Part shown: positions 18,701 to 27,981 of the stretch, in pieces | Layout of the letters: each line of letters starts with the position of its first letter | How positions within the stretch are numbered: the first letter of the stretch is position 1 | NCBI GenBank assembly: GCA_944386325.1 | Contig: CALXAP010000002.1 | Location: 1 to 63,029, forward strand | Direction: 5' to 3' | Source of the DNA: an uncultured Clostridia bacterium | Lineage (GTDB): Bacteria; Bacillota; Clostridia; TANB77; CAG-508 | DNA length: 63,029 nucleotides | Position numbers and translations under genes: made by a program | The notes under the pieces: generated by a model | The model's database searches: none | Told to the model about the DNA's origin: nothing | What the model saw: the letters and a program-made list of their open reading frames with translations, nothing else

Positions 18701-21700
18701 ATTTCTACTTTTTCTGTATGTTCTCCTGTTACTGTATCTGTTTTTGTTATTTCATCTCCTTCTTTTAGTTCTATTTTTCCTTCTACTTCATTTCTTACAC
18801 TTGCTCCTATTTCATCTATATTTCCATAATCATATTTTAATGATATTGCTTTTGTTCTTGTTATTTCTTTTGCACTATTTGCTCTATATGTATCTATATT
18901 TGTTATATCTTCTTCCCATGTTATTGTTTTTGCTTCTGCATCATATGTTCCTCCTGCTAGCTCTGATTCTTGTTCATTTATTTCATATGGTAATTTATCT
19001 ACTATTGTTACTTTTGCACTTCCTACATGGTCTTCTATAGTTGCTTCATATTTTATTTCATAATATACTGCCTCGTCTGGTGTTGTTATTTTTTCTTCTC
19101 CTTCTTTTGTTATATTACTTTCTACTGTTGATTCTTGTTTCTTATATGGATTTTCTATTTCGTTTGTTTTATTTCCATCTACTGTTGCTACATTTTTTAT
19201 ACTTGTGTCTTCACCTTCATATTCTACTGTTACTACAAAACTTACTTCCATACTACTATTTTTGTCTACATCTATTTGCCATTTTATTTTGCTTTCTTCT
19301 TGCACTCCATTATTATTTATTTGTTTTAAACTTGTTCCTTCTGGTATGCTATCTTCTATTTCTAACTGTGTTAAATCTGTTTCAGATATATTTTCTACCT
19401 TTATTTTGTATGTTATTTCATCTCCTACTGTTACTTCATTTGCTCCTAGTTCTCCTTGTGTATTTCTCTTTATCTCTGCTGTTTTACTTATTTTTACTAC
19501 TGGTGTTGTTACTTCATTTGTCTCTTCTTCTATTGTCTCACTCTCTTTTATTGTTCCTGCATTTTTTATTTCTCCTGTTACTCCTTCATTTACTGTTACT
19601 TCGAAGCTTACTCTTGTTTCTCCATCTTCTCCACTTGCTCCTTTTGCTGGTACATTTACTCTTATTCCATTTTGTAAATCTGTTTGTGTTAAGTTTTCTT
19701 GTGCTACATTATCTACTTTTATTGAGCCTTCTACAAATGTTGTTCCCTCTGGTGCTTGGTCTTTTACTTCTACTTCTTTTGCTAATCCTCCTGTGTTTCT
19801 TACTACTATTGTGTATGTTATCTTTTCTCCTGCTACTACATATCCATTATTTCTTTCTGTTCTTGCTAATTTACTTGCTGTTATTACTGCTCCTTTGTAT
19901 GTGTTTGTTACTGTTAATCCTTCTATTTCTTTATTGTATTCTTCTAAAATTTCCTTTTCATCTGCTGTGTATTCTATTTCGTCTCCATTTTCATCATATT
20001 TTGGTAAATCTTCAAATGTATATTTCCAGCCATCTTCCTCATTTACTGTTTCTTCTGCTACCACTTCATCTCCATTTTTTATTTGCAATGTTATTTCCTG
20101 TGGTTTTTCTTCTTTATTTCCTCCATGGTTCCATATCTTTGTTACTGTTTTATCTACTTTATATTCTTGAGTTACTGTAGCAGTTACTTCCTCACTTTTA
20201 TTTTTATCTTTTTCTCCTCCTGGGTTTGGTCCATAGTCATCTTCATAATATGTTGTTACTTCTCCATATGCTGTATTTACAAGTGGACTTGTTAAATCTT
20301 GATTTTTATATACAACTTTTATTGTTTCATCAAAATTATATGTGTATGTTCCATCTGTATATGTATCTATTTCTACTTCTTTTGTCCATGTTATTGTATT
20401 ATTCTCTTTGTTGTATATTCCTTCTGCTAAGTCTACTCCTTCTGCTGTTTCATCTATTCCTGCTGGTAATTTATCTGTTACTACTATTTTTGCTTTTCCT
20501 TTGTAGTTTTCTATGCTTGTACTATATTTTATATTGTATGTTACTATTCCATCTTGCTGTGTTAATACTGGTATTTGTGTTCCATCTGTTTGTGTTGCTA
20601 TTTTACTTGTACTTGCTGTTTTTTCTACACTACTTGTTATACTGCTTTCTTTTAATTTATAATAGTAATTTATTTCTCCCATATCTTTTGATAATATTCC
20701 TACTGCATTTTCTGGGCTTTCATATAACTCATAATTACTATCTAAATTCTCTACTGCTTTTGTTTCGTAGCTATCTCCTACCCATCCAGTTATTGTTTCA
20801 TCTTGGGCCTGTGTTCCATCTGATATTTTTACTTTATTTGTTGTATATCCTCCATTTTTCTCATCATAGATGTAATGATGTACTGGAACTGTTACTTTAT
20901 CTTCTGTTTTTCCATCTTCTACTTCTATTTTTAGCACTTTATCTCCATGTTCATTTGTTGCCATTTCTGCTTTTCTTACTGTTCCACTATTTATTTGTAA
21001 TTTTAATTCTCCATTTTCCTCATATACTTCAAATTTTATTTCTTCTGGATTTAACTCATACCCTTCTGGACTTATTGTCTCTTTTAATGTATAGCTATGT
21101 TCTGCAAATAGGTCTTTTATTGTTAGTTTTCCTTCTTCATTTGTTATTCCTATTACTTCATCTCCACCATCTTCTGCCACACTATATGTTGCTCCTGGTA
21201 CTACAGTATTTGTTTTTCTTTCATATTTTGTTATTTCTATATTATATGGCTCTGCTATCATTAACCCTAGTTTGGCTGGCTCTGTTTGTTCATATAGTTT
21301 TCCTGCATTTGTATTTAACGTAAAGTATACTCCATGGTGGCTATAACTTACTTCGTTATAGTCTAATCCTTCTGGTATATTTACTTCATATGTAAATGTA
21401 TGACTTTCTTTTTGTGCTAATACATAATCTCCTAAGTCTATCAAGAAACTCTTTACCTTGCTAAAATCTGTTGGAGTTGTTGTCCAGCCATTACTTGGCT
21501 CTTCTAAATCTTTTGTTGGATTTATTTGTTCTGAATAATATACTGTTACTCCTGCTGATTTTAACTCTTCTGGTATTTGTACTCCTGCACTTGTCATTGT
21601 TGTGCTATATGTTGAGCCTAAGTCGTTGCCGTTTATAACGAATGTATTGCCTTGAGTTGGAATTTTTCCTAATATATCTATTTCTCCAATTGTTCCAGAG

Positions 21701-24291
21701 TAGTTATTTATTACACTCAAATCTATTTGAGCAGTTCTTTGACTCTTACTTACATATGCTATTTTTGGTGATATTGCTATATTTCCTTTTTCATCATAAT
21801 TTGATGCTCTTTGTCCTGTTACTAATGAATTTGATGCTACAAATGATATTGTTCTTGTTGTATAGCCTATTATTTCACTCACATTTCCATTGTCATTTAC
21901 ATCATATGTATCTTCAACTTCTTCTGGTTCATAATCTCCTGCTGCATTTTTATTAAATGCATATAGTTCTACTTCCTCATCTTGAGTTGGAGAACCTGGA
22001 TTTGGTGTTATTGTACAATCCAATGTTATTGTATAAAACTCTGGTGTTTCATTTTTTGTTTTTATCTTGATATATATATTTCCTTCTTCTTCATATGTTT
22101 CATAATTTGTTATTTGTATATTTTCTTTATCTGGTGTTATACTATTTATTTTTAAATCTATTATGTCTTTTGGTAATTTTATTAAGTACTCTCCATCTAT
22201 CCATTTAGCCATTAATTTATCATTATCATAATTATATATATAACTATCAGGAATTCCTATTCTTATTTTCATATCTCTTTCCTGTTGTGTTGATACTATT
22301 GCTTTTTGATAATATTTACCATTATTATCTAAATCCATTCCTACTCCTGTTATTGGATATATATAGTCTGCTATATCATAATCAGTCGCTTCTTTTTCTC
22401 CTACACTTGTTTGTGTATACATATATAAATAGCTTTTTATATTAGTTAAATTATCAAATTCTTCTTTTGTATAATGTGCTGTTATATATTCATCATCCAA
22501 TTCTTTTATATTATATATAGATAATTGTTGTCCACCATTAAAACTACTTGCATCTATAGCACTAGTTTCTATTCTTATATGTTTTACTGGCTCTGCATAT
22601 TTATACATATTTTCTTCAGTATTATATTGACTCCAATTATCTTTTGTAAATGTTACTAATAATTCATCTGTGTCATCATTATATACTTTTAGCCATCCAT
22701 TCTCTCCTAATGTTTCATCTAAATAACTTGTATAAAAATATATTCCTATATTTGTTGTTAGATTTTTCATACTATCTGTACTACTATCTGATTTTATAAA
22801 TTCATCTGATTTATCTCCATATTTTGATTCTTTTAATATTACTCCATTTGGTAATTCTCCATTATTCCTATTGAACACTACATACCATACTACTTCATAA
22901 TAATCCTCTTTTTCTTCTGTTGATATTCCGTTATATATTCTTGCTGGTTTTTCTTTTGATACCATATATTGACTATTATCTATATAACTGTTATTTGTAT
23001 AAATATATTCACCCACCCTACAAGAAATACTTGGAACAGTCACATTTCTTATTAATTTTATTTTTAATGTTTCTTCTACTTCATTAGATTTATATGGATT
23101 TTGAAATTCTTCATTTGGATTATTATATCCTTCTATCCATCCTTTTACTTGTACTTCTATACTTTTTTCTGAATCTGTTTCTGCATTATATGCTTCAATC
23201 GGATAACTTACTTGTATATATTCTCTATACCCATAATCATCTGATTCAAAATCATTACCTTCTATTATAAATTTTCTTGTATCTTTATCATAAGTTATAG
23301 TAGAACCATAAATATTATTTGTTAATTTTACTTCTGTTGGTGCATATCCATTTATTTCTGGTAATATTCCTTCTATATGTCCTGTTTTAAATTTTAATTG
23401 TGAGTCCTCACCTTTAACATCCTGCAATCCTAATCCAAATTCAATATTCAATAAATTGTTATCTTTATCTAATATTACATCTGCATCATTTGTTTGGCTA
23501 TTAAACATACTCCACCTAACATTTAATGTACCATACCAATCTACTTGAAATTCTACTTTCTTTTCTACTTTAGTTTCTTTTGTGCTACCATCTTCTAATA
23601 TTTCTACATGTGTTCCTGTTAATACTACACTATTTATCTTATTATAATCATTTTCCGTTCTTATTGCAGTATAGAGTTTTCTATACTCACCATAATTTGC
23701 AGTATTAACTTTCCCTGATAATAAAATATGTGTTCCATTTTCTAACTGATTAAATTCTATTGTTCTTGTATTACCGCTTACATAATCTTGTTTTACTTGG
23801 CTATCTGCTGCTATCTCTGTTGATAAATAAAAGTTACCTTTTTCTTCTGAATCGTAACTATTTATCGTTATCTTAGCATCTTTTAAATATCCATTTGTTA
23901 GTACAGTCAAATCCATATATAAATCATCACTTGTTCCTATTTCATTACATGTTCCTCTTACTTTATCTGCTATTCCATCATTATTTATATCTTTTAAGAA
24001 ATATGCATCAAATTGGACATATTCACTATTTGTTGCCTCTTCTCCTGGTTGTACTTCTTCATATGTCATTGACCTATAATGTTCTGGATCTTGCCTGCTT
24101 ATTATTATCGCATTTTGTCTAAACACCATTAGTATTAACATTATTATTAATACCAATACTGCTGACATCATTATTAGTTTATGCATCGATTTTGTTTTAA
24201 CTTTAGCATTTTTTTCTTTCTGCATTTTCTTCATTTTATCTACTCTTTTAAATAATTTTTTTCTTTCTTTGTTATTATTAAAATCCTCCAT
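15793..24291 (-). CDS. Giant multidomain cell-surface protein (SpaA/CnaB, DUF11-like, MucBP repeats)
   Basis: A protein of about 2,832 residues. A basic cytoplasmic N-terminus is followed by a membrane segment near residues 45-65. Beta-rich domains come next. A SpaA-like domain near 1017-1105 (ITKYERKTNTVVPGATYSV, YTLKETISPEGYEL) is followed by repeated blocks of MucBP-like and DUF11-like modules, two CnaB-type units (KVDKTVTKIWNHGG, KVDKKVEKIWEDNN) and four consecutive MucBP repeats at about 2334-2620. Each MucBP repeat ends in a YYYE/YYYD-like strand. A second membrane segment lies near 2777-2797 with a basic tail; there is no LPxTG. The start is ATG 24291 after AAGGGG. Such proteins usually mediate adhesion to host or community surfaces. 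Isopeptide cross-links are likely in the CnaB domains but were not verified. Confidence 0.85.
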   Translation of the reverse strand: MEDFNNNKERKKLFKRVDKMKKMQKEKNAKVKTKSMHKLIMMSAVLVLIIMLILMVFRQNAIIISRQDPEHYRSMTYEEVQPGEEATNSEYVQFDAYFLKDINNDGIADKVRGTCNEIGTSDDLYMDLTVLTNGYLKDAKITINSYDSEEKGNFYLSTEIAADSQVKQDYVSGNTRTIEFNQLENGTHILLSGKVNTANYGEYRKLYTAIRTENDYNKINSVVLTGTHVEILEDGSTKETKVEKKVEFQVDWYGTLNVRWSMFNSQTNDADVILDKDNNLLNIEFGLGLQDVKGEDSQLKFKTGHIEGILPEINGYAPTEVKLTNNIYGSTITYDKDTRKFIIEGNDFESDDYGYREYIQVSYPIEAYNAETDSEKSIEVQVKGWIEGYNNPNEEFQNPYKSNEVEETLKIKLIRNVTVPSISCRVGEYIYTNNSYIDNSQYMVSKEKPARIYNGISTEEKEDYYEVVWYVVFNRNNGELPNGVILKESKYGDKSDEFIKSDSSTDSMKNLTTNIGIYFYTSYLDETLGENGWLKVYNDDTDELLVTFTKDNWSQYNTEENMYKYAEPVKHIRIETSAIDASSFNGGQQLSIYNIKELDDEYITAHYTKEEFDNLTNIKSYLYMYTQTSVGEKEATDYDIADYIYPITGVGMDLDNNGKYYQKAIVSTQQERDMKIRIGIPDSYIYNYDNDKLMAKWIDGEYLIKLPKDIIDLKINSITPDKENIQITNYETYEEEGNIYIKIKTKNETPEFYTITLDCTITPNPGSPTQDEEVELYAFNKNAAGDYEPEEVEDTYDVNDNGNVSEIIGYTTRTISFVASNSLVTGQRASNYDEKGNIAISPKIAYVSKSQRTAQIDLSVINNYSGTIGEIDILGKIPTQGNTFVINGNDLGSTYSTTMTSAGVQIPEELKSAGVTVYYSEQINPTKDLEEPSNGWTTTPTDFSKVKSFLIDLGDYVLAQKESHTFTYEVNIPEGLDYNEVSYSHHGVYFTLNTNAGKLYEQTEPAKLGLMIAEPYNIEITKYERKTNTVVPGATYSVAEDGGDEVIGITNEEGKLTIKDLFAEHSYTLKETISPEGYELNPEEIKFEVYEENGELKLQINSGTVRKAEMATNEHGDKVLKIEVEDGKTEDKVTVPVHHYIYDEKNGGYTTNKVKISDGTQAQDETITGWVGDSYETKAVENLDSNYELYESPENAVGILSKDMGEINYYYKLKESSITSSVEKTASTSKIATQTDGTQIPVLTQQDGIVTYNIKYSTSIENYKGKAKIVVTDKLPAGIDETAEGVDLAEGIYNKENNTITWTKEVEIDTYTDGTYTYNFDETIKVVYKNQDLTSPLVNTAYGEVTTYYEDDYGPNPGGEKDKNKSEEVTATVTQEYKVDKTVTKIWNHGGNKEEKPQEITLQIKNGDEVVAEETVNEEDGWKYTFEDLPKYDENGDEIEYTADEKEILEEYNKEIEGLTVTNTYKGAVITASKLARTERNNGYVVAGEKITYTIVVRNTGGLAKEVEVKDQAPEGTTFVEGSIKVDNVAQENLTQTDLQNGIRVNVPAKGASGEDGETRVSFEVTVNEGVTGEIKNAGTIKESETIEEETNEVTTPVVKISKTAEIKRNTQGELGANEVTVGDEITYKIKVENISETDLTQLEIEDSIPEGTSLKQINNNGVQEESKIKWQIDVDKNSSMEVSFVVTVEYEGEDTSIKNVATVDGNKTNEIENPYKKQESTVESNITKEGEEKITTPDEAVYYEIKYEATIEDHVGSAKVTIVDKLPYEINEQESELAGGTYDAEAKTITWEEDITNIDTYRANSAKEITRTKAISLKYDYGNIDEIGASVRNEVEGKIELKEGDEITKTDTVTGEHTEKVEIPARVIVHHYIYDEETDEYTEEKLVADEEKEGIVGESYTTTKSSSVPQNYECINETPEKYQGKMTYEDIEVTYYYKLKESSITSTIEKTATANKVIDGIPVLTNEKDKVAYKIKYNTQINDYIGKATIIVTDNLPAQIDERSSDLAGGKYDSKNNTITWEEEVDVDTFTNGGYTYNFDKTIKLVYVNQDVTEDLVNEVRGEIKLYYPENYPEKGGEEVKTDEKEETATVKQEYKVDKKVEKIWEDNNDIKGKRPNSVLVELTADGEIVENTQVELNSKNGWEHTYRDLAKYDEYGYEIEYSIIEEEKNAGDLEYYEEPEINGEENIIVTNRYELKETALDSDITKETQAVITASNQEVPYTIHYEAQIDEYIGEALVTIVDELPYKIDEEKSNLDGGVYNEELQTITWKEELGHINTDTMGEAYKVDVTKNIVLVYKDLDVTESMVTNKVKGTVELYETEEKNTVETEENTQVEVEGTVVVKYVEKESGKEIETVEEMTGRVGEEYVTLAKDIENYTLVGDTENTKGKYKEGIIEVIYYYEKTPAKVIIKYEDEKGKDILEEKVVEGYVSEEYETKAEEIEGYELVDVIGQESGVMTEDDIVIIYVYRHIEAGGVRVEYIDKETGEKLVEDEVIKGYVGDEYKTERKVIENYQKAEPEPTNKEGTMTEEEIVVTYYYEKIPSGKVIVKYVDRETKEEIRYTDDSGEEKTYGYEIKGYVGEEYKTEEKEIPYYKIVENILPVNREGILSQNDETVIYYYDKMSFNMEISKKVKTITIKGEEREVNNGSLSKVEIHRKEITTTPVEIKYVITVRNTGEIDGKGEVIEKIPEGFEVSSNNPKEWVINADGTMKYAVELKAGESKDIEVVLKWKASETNFGEKKNVALLTNIENPAGFEEENAVDNEAEATVIVTVATGKEISILIIVLGFIASAGSLILCYEYELYRKERNQPVRMVKLDGKNVVIRKEVQK

Positions 24292-24357
24292 CTTTTTCAC
24301 CCCTTTTAAACATTTTCTAATTTATTTTTTATTTGCATAAAATTATTTTTTATACAC

Positions 24358-24425
24358 AAAAAGGACAGAATATATCTAAAAAAATCTTTATACTTCAGAT
24401 TTTTTAAATATATTCCATCCTTTTT
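24358..24425 (-). terminator. Long hairpin between the small ORF and the giant gene
   Basis: A roughly 29-bp imperfect stem: AAAAAGGACAGAATATAT at the left pairs with ATATATTCCATCCTTTTT at the right around a nine-base loop, and reading leftward it ends in a T-rich run. It lies 67 bases before the giant gene start and 6 bases after the small ORF stop, so it may act as a terminator or attenuator. Confidence 0.7.
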
Positions 24426-24430
24426 ATAAT

Positions 24431-24532
24431 TTATATATTTTTTATATGACTAATAAAGCCTATTCTATAAAATACAGCTCTCTTTACAGCCTCAACGGTT
24501 CTATAACTCCTACTTGTTTTATTACACTGCAT
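24431..24532 (-). CDS. Small 33-residue ORF, possible leader peptide
   Basis: The sequence starts MQCNKTSRSYRTVEAVKRAV and is basic with a more hydrophobic end. Its very strong ribosome site AGGGGGG lies 7 bases before the ATG. A good promoter (TTGATA, 17 bases, TACAAT) is about 60 bases upstream. A long terminator hairpin follows the stop, and then the giant surface gene on the same strand. It could be an independent small protein or a leader peptide controlling read-through. The family is not recognised. Confidence 0.5.
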   Translation of the reverse strand: MQCNKTSRSYRTVEAVKRAVFYRIGFISHIKNI

Positions 24533-24590
24533 ACCTTTTCCCCCCTATTTTTAGTCATATCTTGATAATATACATAAGTTACATAATTAA

Positions 24591-24619
24591 ATTGTATTAT
24601 CTTTTTATATAACTATCAA
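24591..24619 (-). promoter_or_regulatory. Sigma-A promoter for the small ORF and possibly the giant gene
   Basis: Reading the minus strand: TTGATA (24619-24614), a 17-base spacer, TACAAT (24596-24591). Confidence 0.65.
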
Positions 24620-24840
24620 TATAGGGATTTTTCTTACTTTTCTCGTACGAGTACGGAAGTTACATTTCCCGACTTTTATTAAGTTTTTATTACATTTTCC
24701 ATTATTTTGAGATAAGATTTTATTTTTTCTTACGGAAAAGCTAGCTGCAACCGTATCTACAAACTTTTGCTAGGAGCAAAAGTTTGTGGTTAATAATGAA
24801 TAGTGAAGAATGAATGATGAAGAATTTATTTTGTAGAGTA

Positions 24841-24967
24841 AGTAGAAAAATTAATGTATTATTATTGAATAAATTTTGAATGTGATTGGAGATGTTTTTA
24901 GAATTTGTTATATAATTTAATGAGGAATGTTCATGGGCAAAATCTTTGATTTTGAGCCTGAATGAAA
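24841..24967 (+). repeat. Left-half copy of the foldback repeat
   Basis: Nearly identical to 14531-14654, starting AGTAGAAAAATTAATGTATT and ending GAGCCTGAATGAAA; the right arm is absent. Upstream homology continues for about 45 bp (TTTATTTTGTAGAGTAAGTAG). A perfect 12-bp hairpin, ACAAACTTTTGC with GCAAAAGTTTGT, lies at 24752-24780, where the copy at 14531 has a shorter GCAACC/GGTTGC hairpin. The remainder of the 24533-25009 gap shows no gene. Confidence 0.75.
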
Positions 24968-25009
24968 AAACTACTCTATTTTCTAGAATAGTTTTGATTT
25001 TTATTACAT

Positions 25010-25210
25010 TTAGTTGTCTCCTGCTATATAATTTTCAAAATCTTCTATTGTTAATTCTTTGTTATTTTCATATTTCTCCTTTGTATAATCACCTTTTCCA
25101 TCACTGTACATTTGTATAAATTTTATCATACCTTCAACACCTAATTTATCTTTTAAAGCTTTAAGCCCTTCTCTTCTTATTCTTTCTAACTCTCTTACTG
25201 TTACAGCCAT
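25010..25210 (-). CDS. Small protein paired with a PIN-domain gene, putative antitoxin
   Basis: A 66-residue protein, with ELERIRREGLKALKDKLG and GMIKFIQMYSDGKGDYTKEK. I recognise this pattern from short proteins encoded next to PIN toxins, where an antitoxin role is suspected but not established. Its start follows the PIN stop with no gap, and the ribosome site lies inside the end of the PIN gene. The PIN partner is damaged here, so the antitoxin may be a relic. Confidence 0.55.
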   Translation of the reverse strand: MAVTVRELERIRREGLKALKDKLGVEGMIKFIQMYSDGKGDYTKEKYENNKELTIEDFENYIAGDN

Positions 25211-25625
25211 TTAAATCACCTCCATAATAAACTCTATTGGATTTATAACTTTAATCTTTAAATTCGATCTTTTTGAAGCATTTATTAATATTCTATCAGT
25301 TGTAATAAAGTAATCTATATCTACACTTTCTGCAAAAGCTAAATGTAATGCATCCATATCCTTAATATTAAATTGCTTTAATTCTATTGCTCTTTGTTTT
25401 ATTTCTTGCGAATAAATAATTTGTGATAATTCTATTGCATCATATAAGTCTTCTACCTGGCGTCTTTTATTATCTAATTTAATTTTTGATATTTCAAAAT
25501 CTATTACCATACTTTTATAAATTTCTACTTCCTTATTTATATGCTTTCTAAATATATTCTCTAAAGCATTCGCCTCTAAATTTATCTTTTCTTGTTCTAA
25601 ATTATCAAAATGTATAATATTTCAT
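25211..25625 (-). pseudogene. PIN-domain (VapC-like) toxin with a damaged N-terminus
   Basis: The C-terminal part carries PIN features: KDMDALHLAFAES and YFITTDRIL, each with an aspartate of the acidic active site. The frame is open upstream to about 25606 (DNLEQEKINLEANALENIF), but the start region is broken. An ATG at 25625 reads MKYYTF and then a stop, in another frame. A complete PIN protein would read like MKYYIDT; the missing bases remove the first catalytic aspartate. The remaining 99-residue frame from 25510 would be inactive as a PIN nuclease. Confidence 0.7.
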
Positions 25626-25662
25626 AAGTTTTTCTACTTGATATTTTTCAGTTATAGTAAAA

Positions 25663-27939
25663 TTATATTATTTCTAATCCAGCAAATTTTGCCATAAGTC
25701 TTTTATGACCTGCTTTATCAAAAGTTATATCTACTTTTAAATCTTTTCCTTCTTCTTCTACATAATTTATAATGCCTTCTCCGAATTTTTTATGATAAAC
25801 TCTAACTCCTGCTTTATATTTTGTTAAATCTATATTATTTGAATCATTTGTTTTATTTAAATCTTTAAGGAAGCTCTCTGCTGTTCTAAAAGCAAATTCT
25901 GGTTTCTTCTTACTAAAAGATACTACATTATTTTTTGTTGTTTTAACACTATTACCATATTTCCACTCATAATTTGTATCAGAAAACTCCTCTTTTTTCT
26001 TACCACCAAATATGTCTTCTTGCTCAGTTTCTAGCATTTCTATAGGTATCTCTCTTAAAAATCTAGAAATTGGATTACATGTTGTTGAACCAAAAATTGT
26101 TCTTTGTTTTGCACATGTCATATACAAATTACTCTTTGCCCTTGTTATACCTACATAACATAATCTTCTTTCTTCTTCTAACTCTTTTTGCTCACCTATT
26201 GATTTGTATCCAGGAAAAATTCCTTCCTCCATTCCTACTAAAAATACAACTGGATATTCAAGTCCTTTTGCACTATGTAATGTCATTAATGTTACTGAAT
26301 CATCTGTATCTTCAAGTCCATCTATATCACTAGATAATGATATGCCTTCTAAAAATTCTGTTAAAGAATTTTCTGCAAATTCTTCCTCAAATTCTATTGC
26401 AACAGTTAAAAATTCATCTAAATTATCTATTCTGTTTTCCGCTTCTTTAGTATCTTCTAATTCTAAAGCCTTCATATATCCAGATTTATTTAACACCTGT
26501 TTAATTAATTCAGAAACAGATAGTTCATCTTTTTGCTTTACACATTCTTCTATTACTTCTATAAATTCTCTAGTGTTTACAAATACTCTATTTAAATCAA
26601 ATTCATTTGCCCTTTTTATTACTTCATACATTGATATATTATTTTGTGTTGCAATTTGTTCAATATTTTCTATACTAGTTTTTCCAACACCTCTTTTTGG
26701 TTCATTTATAATTCTTCTCAAACTTATATTATCCGCCTGATTATTTATTAATCTCAAATATGCAATAGTGTCTTTTATTTCTTTTCTTTCATAGAATTTT
26801 AAACCACCTATAATTTTATATGGAATATCCTCTCTTCTTAAAATATCTTCTATACTTCTAGATTGTGTATTCATTCTATATAATATTGCAAAATCTGAAT
26901 TCTTTAAATATTCTTCACGTTTTAATCTATTTATTTGTTCTACAATATAACTTGCCTCATCATACTCATTATCTCCACAAAACACAATAGGCTTTGCACC
27001 TTTTTCATTCTTAGTCCACAATTTTTTATCATACTTTGTTTCATTATTTTTAATTACAGCATTTGCTGCATCTAATATATTTTGAGTACATCTATAATTT
27101 TGCTCTAATTTTATAATTTTAGTACCCGGAAAATCTTTTTCAAAATTTAATATATTTGAAATATCTGCTCCTCTAAAAGAATATATACCTTGATCATTAT
27201 CACCAACAACAGTTATATTTCCATGTTTAGAAGCTAATATTGTTATTAATGTAAACTGTGCTTTATTTGTATCTTGGTATTCATCCACCAAAATATATTC
27301 AAACTTATCAGAATAATATTCCAACACATCTGGTTCTTGCATTAATACTTTAATTGTATAATTAATAATATCATCAAAATCTATAGCATTATTTTCTTGC
27401 AATTTTTTTTGATATAATGCATATATTGGAGCAATTTTTTCTTTTCTATAATCGCCTATTGCTTTTTTTGCATATTCTTGTGGTTCTATCATTTCATTTT
27501 TCGCATTACTTATTTCTGATTGTACAGATCTATCGCTTAACATCTTATCATCAATATTTAATTCTTTGAAACATTCTTTTATTATAGCTCTTTGATCTGT
27601 AGTATCAAATATTGCAAATGTTGAATCAAACCCTATTCTATCTATTGTTCTTCTTAAAATCTTTACACATATTGAATGAAATGTTCCAATCCACATATCT
27701 TTAACATTTTCACCAACAATGTTTTCCACTCTAGTTTTCATTTCATTTGCAGCTTTATTTGTAAAAGTTATTGCTAATATATTCCATGGTTTTACACCTT
27801 TTTCAATTAAATATGCTATCTTGCTTGTTAATACTTTGGTTTTTCCGCTTCCTGCACCAGCAATAACTAAACATGGTCCTTCTGTATTTATAACTGCTTC
27901 ATATTGTTTATCATTTAATTCTTTCAATATATCTGACAT
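25663..27939 (-). CDS. pcrA: ATP-dependent DNA helicase PcrA (UvrD/Rep family)
   Basis: A 758-residue superfamily 1A helicase. Walker A is GAGSGKT at residues 28-34; motif II is DEYQDTN; TFHSICVKILRR and TLHSAKGLEYPVVF mark other helicase motifs, and CYVGITRAKSNLY is the late motif. The C-terminal tail (GVRVYHKKFGEGIINYV onward) matches the PcrA Tudor-like domain that contacts RNA polymerase. Length and domain order are normal. It functions in repair and in clearing stalled complexes. Confidence 0.95.
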   Translation of the reverse strand: MSDILKELNDKQYEAVINTEGPCLVIAGAGSGKTKVLTSKIAYLIEKGVKPWNILAITFTNKAANEMKTRVENIVGENVKDMWIGTFHSICVKILRRTIDRIGFDSTFAIFDTTDQRAIIKECFKELNIDDKMLSDRSVQSEISNAKNEMIEPQEYAKKAIGDYRKEKIAPIYALYQKKLQENNAIDFDDIINYTIKVLMQEPDVLEYYSDKFEYILVDEYQDTNKAQFTLITILASKHGNITVVGDNDQGIYSFRGADISNILNFEKDFPGTKIIKLEQNYRCTQNILDAANAVIKNNETKYDKKLWTKNEKGAKPIVFCGDNEYDEASYIVEQINRLKREEYLKNSDFAILYRMNTQSRSIEDILRREDIPYKIIGGLKFYERKEIKDTIAYLRLINNQADNISLRRIINEPKRGVGKTSIENIEQIATQNNISMYEVIKRANEFDLNRVFVNTREFIEVIEECVKQKDELSVSELIKQVLNKSGYMKALELEDTKEAENRIDNLDEFLTVAIEFEEEFAENSLTEFLEGISLSSDIDGLEDTDDSVTLMTLHSAKGLEYPVVFLVGMEEGIFPGYKSIGEQKELEEERRLCYVGITRAKSNLYMTCAKQRTIFGSTTCNPISRFLREIPIEMLETEQEDIFGGKKKEEFSDTNYEWKYGNSVKTTKNNVVSFSKKKPEFAFRTAESFLKDLNKTNDSNNIDLTKYKAGVRVYHKKFGEGIINYVEEEGKDLKVDITFDKAGHKRLMAKFAGLEII

Positions 27940-27981
27940 TTTTACACTCCTTAAACTTTTGTTCGTATTCTATCATATAAT

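Noticed and set aside
16053..21956. Long rightward open frames opposite the giant gene, up to 379 codons
   Set aside because: They are strings of Leu, Tyr, Phe and Ser caused by the Glu/Lys/Thr-rich codons of the real gene; no ribosome sites or domain patterns.
24752..24780. Riboswitch or T-box in the gap near 24.7 kb
   Set aside because: Only a simple perfect hairpin next to a repeat; no conserved core recognised.
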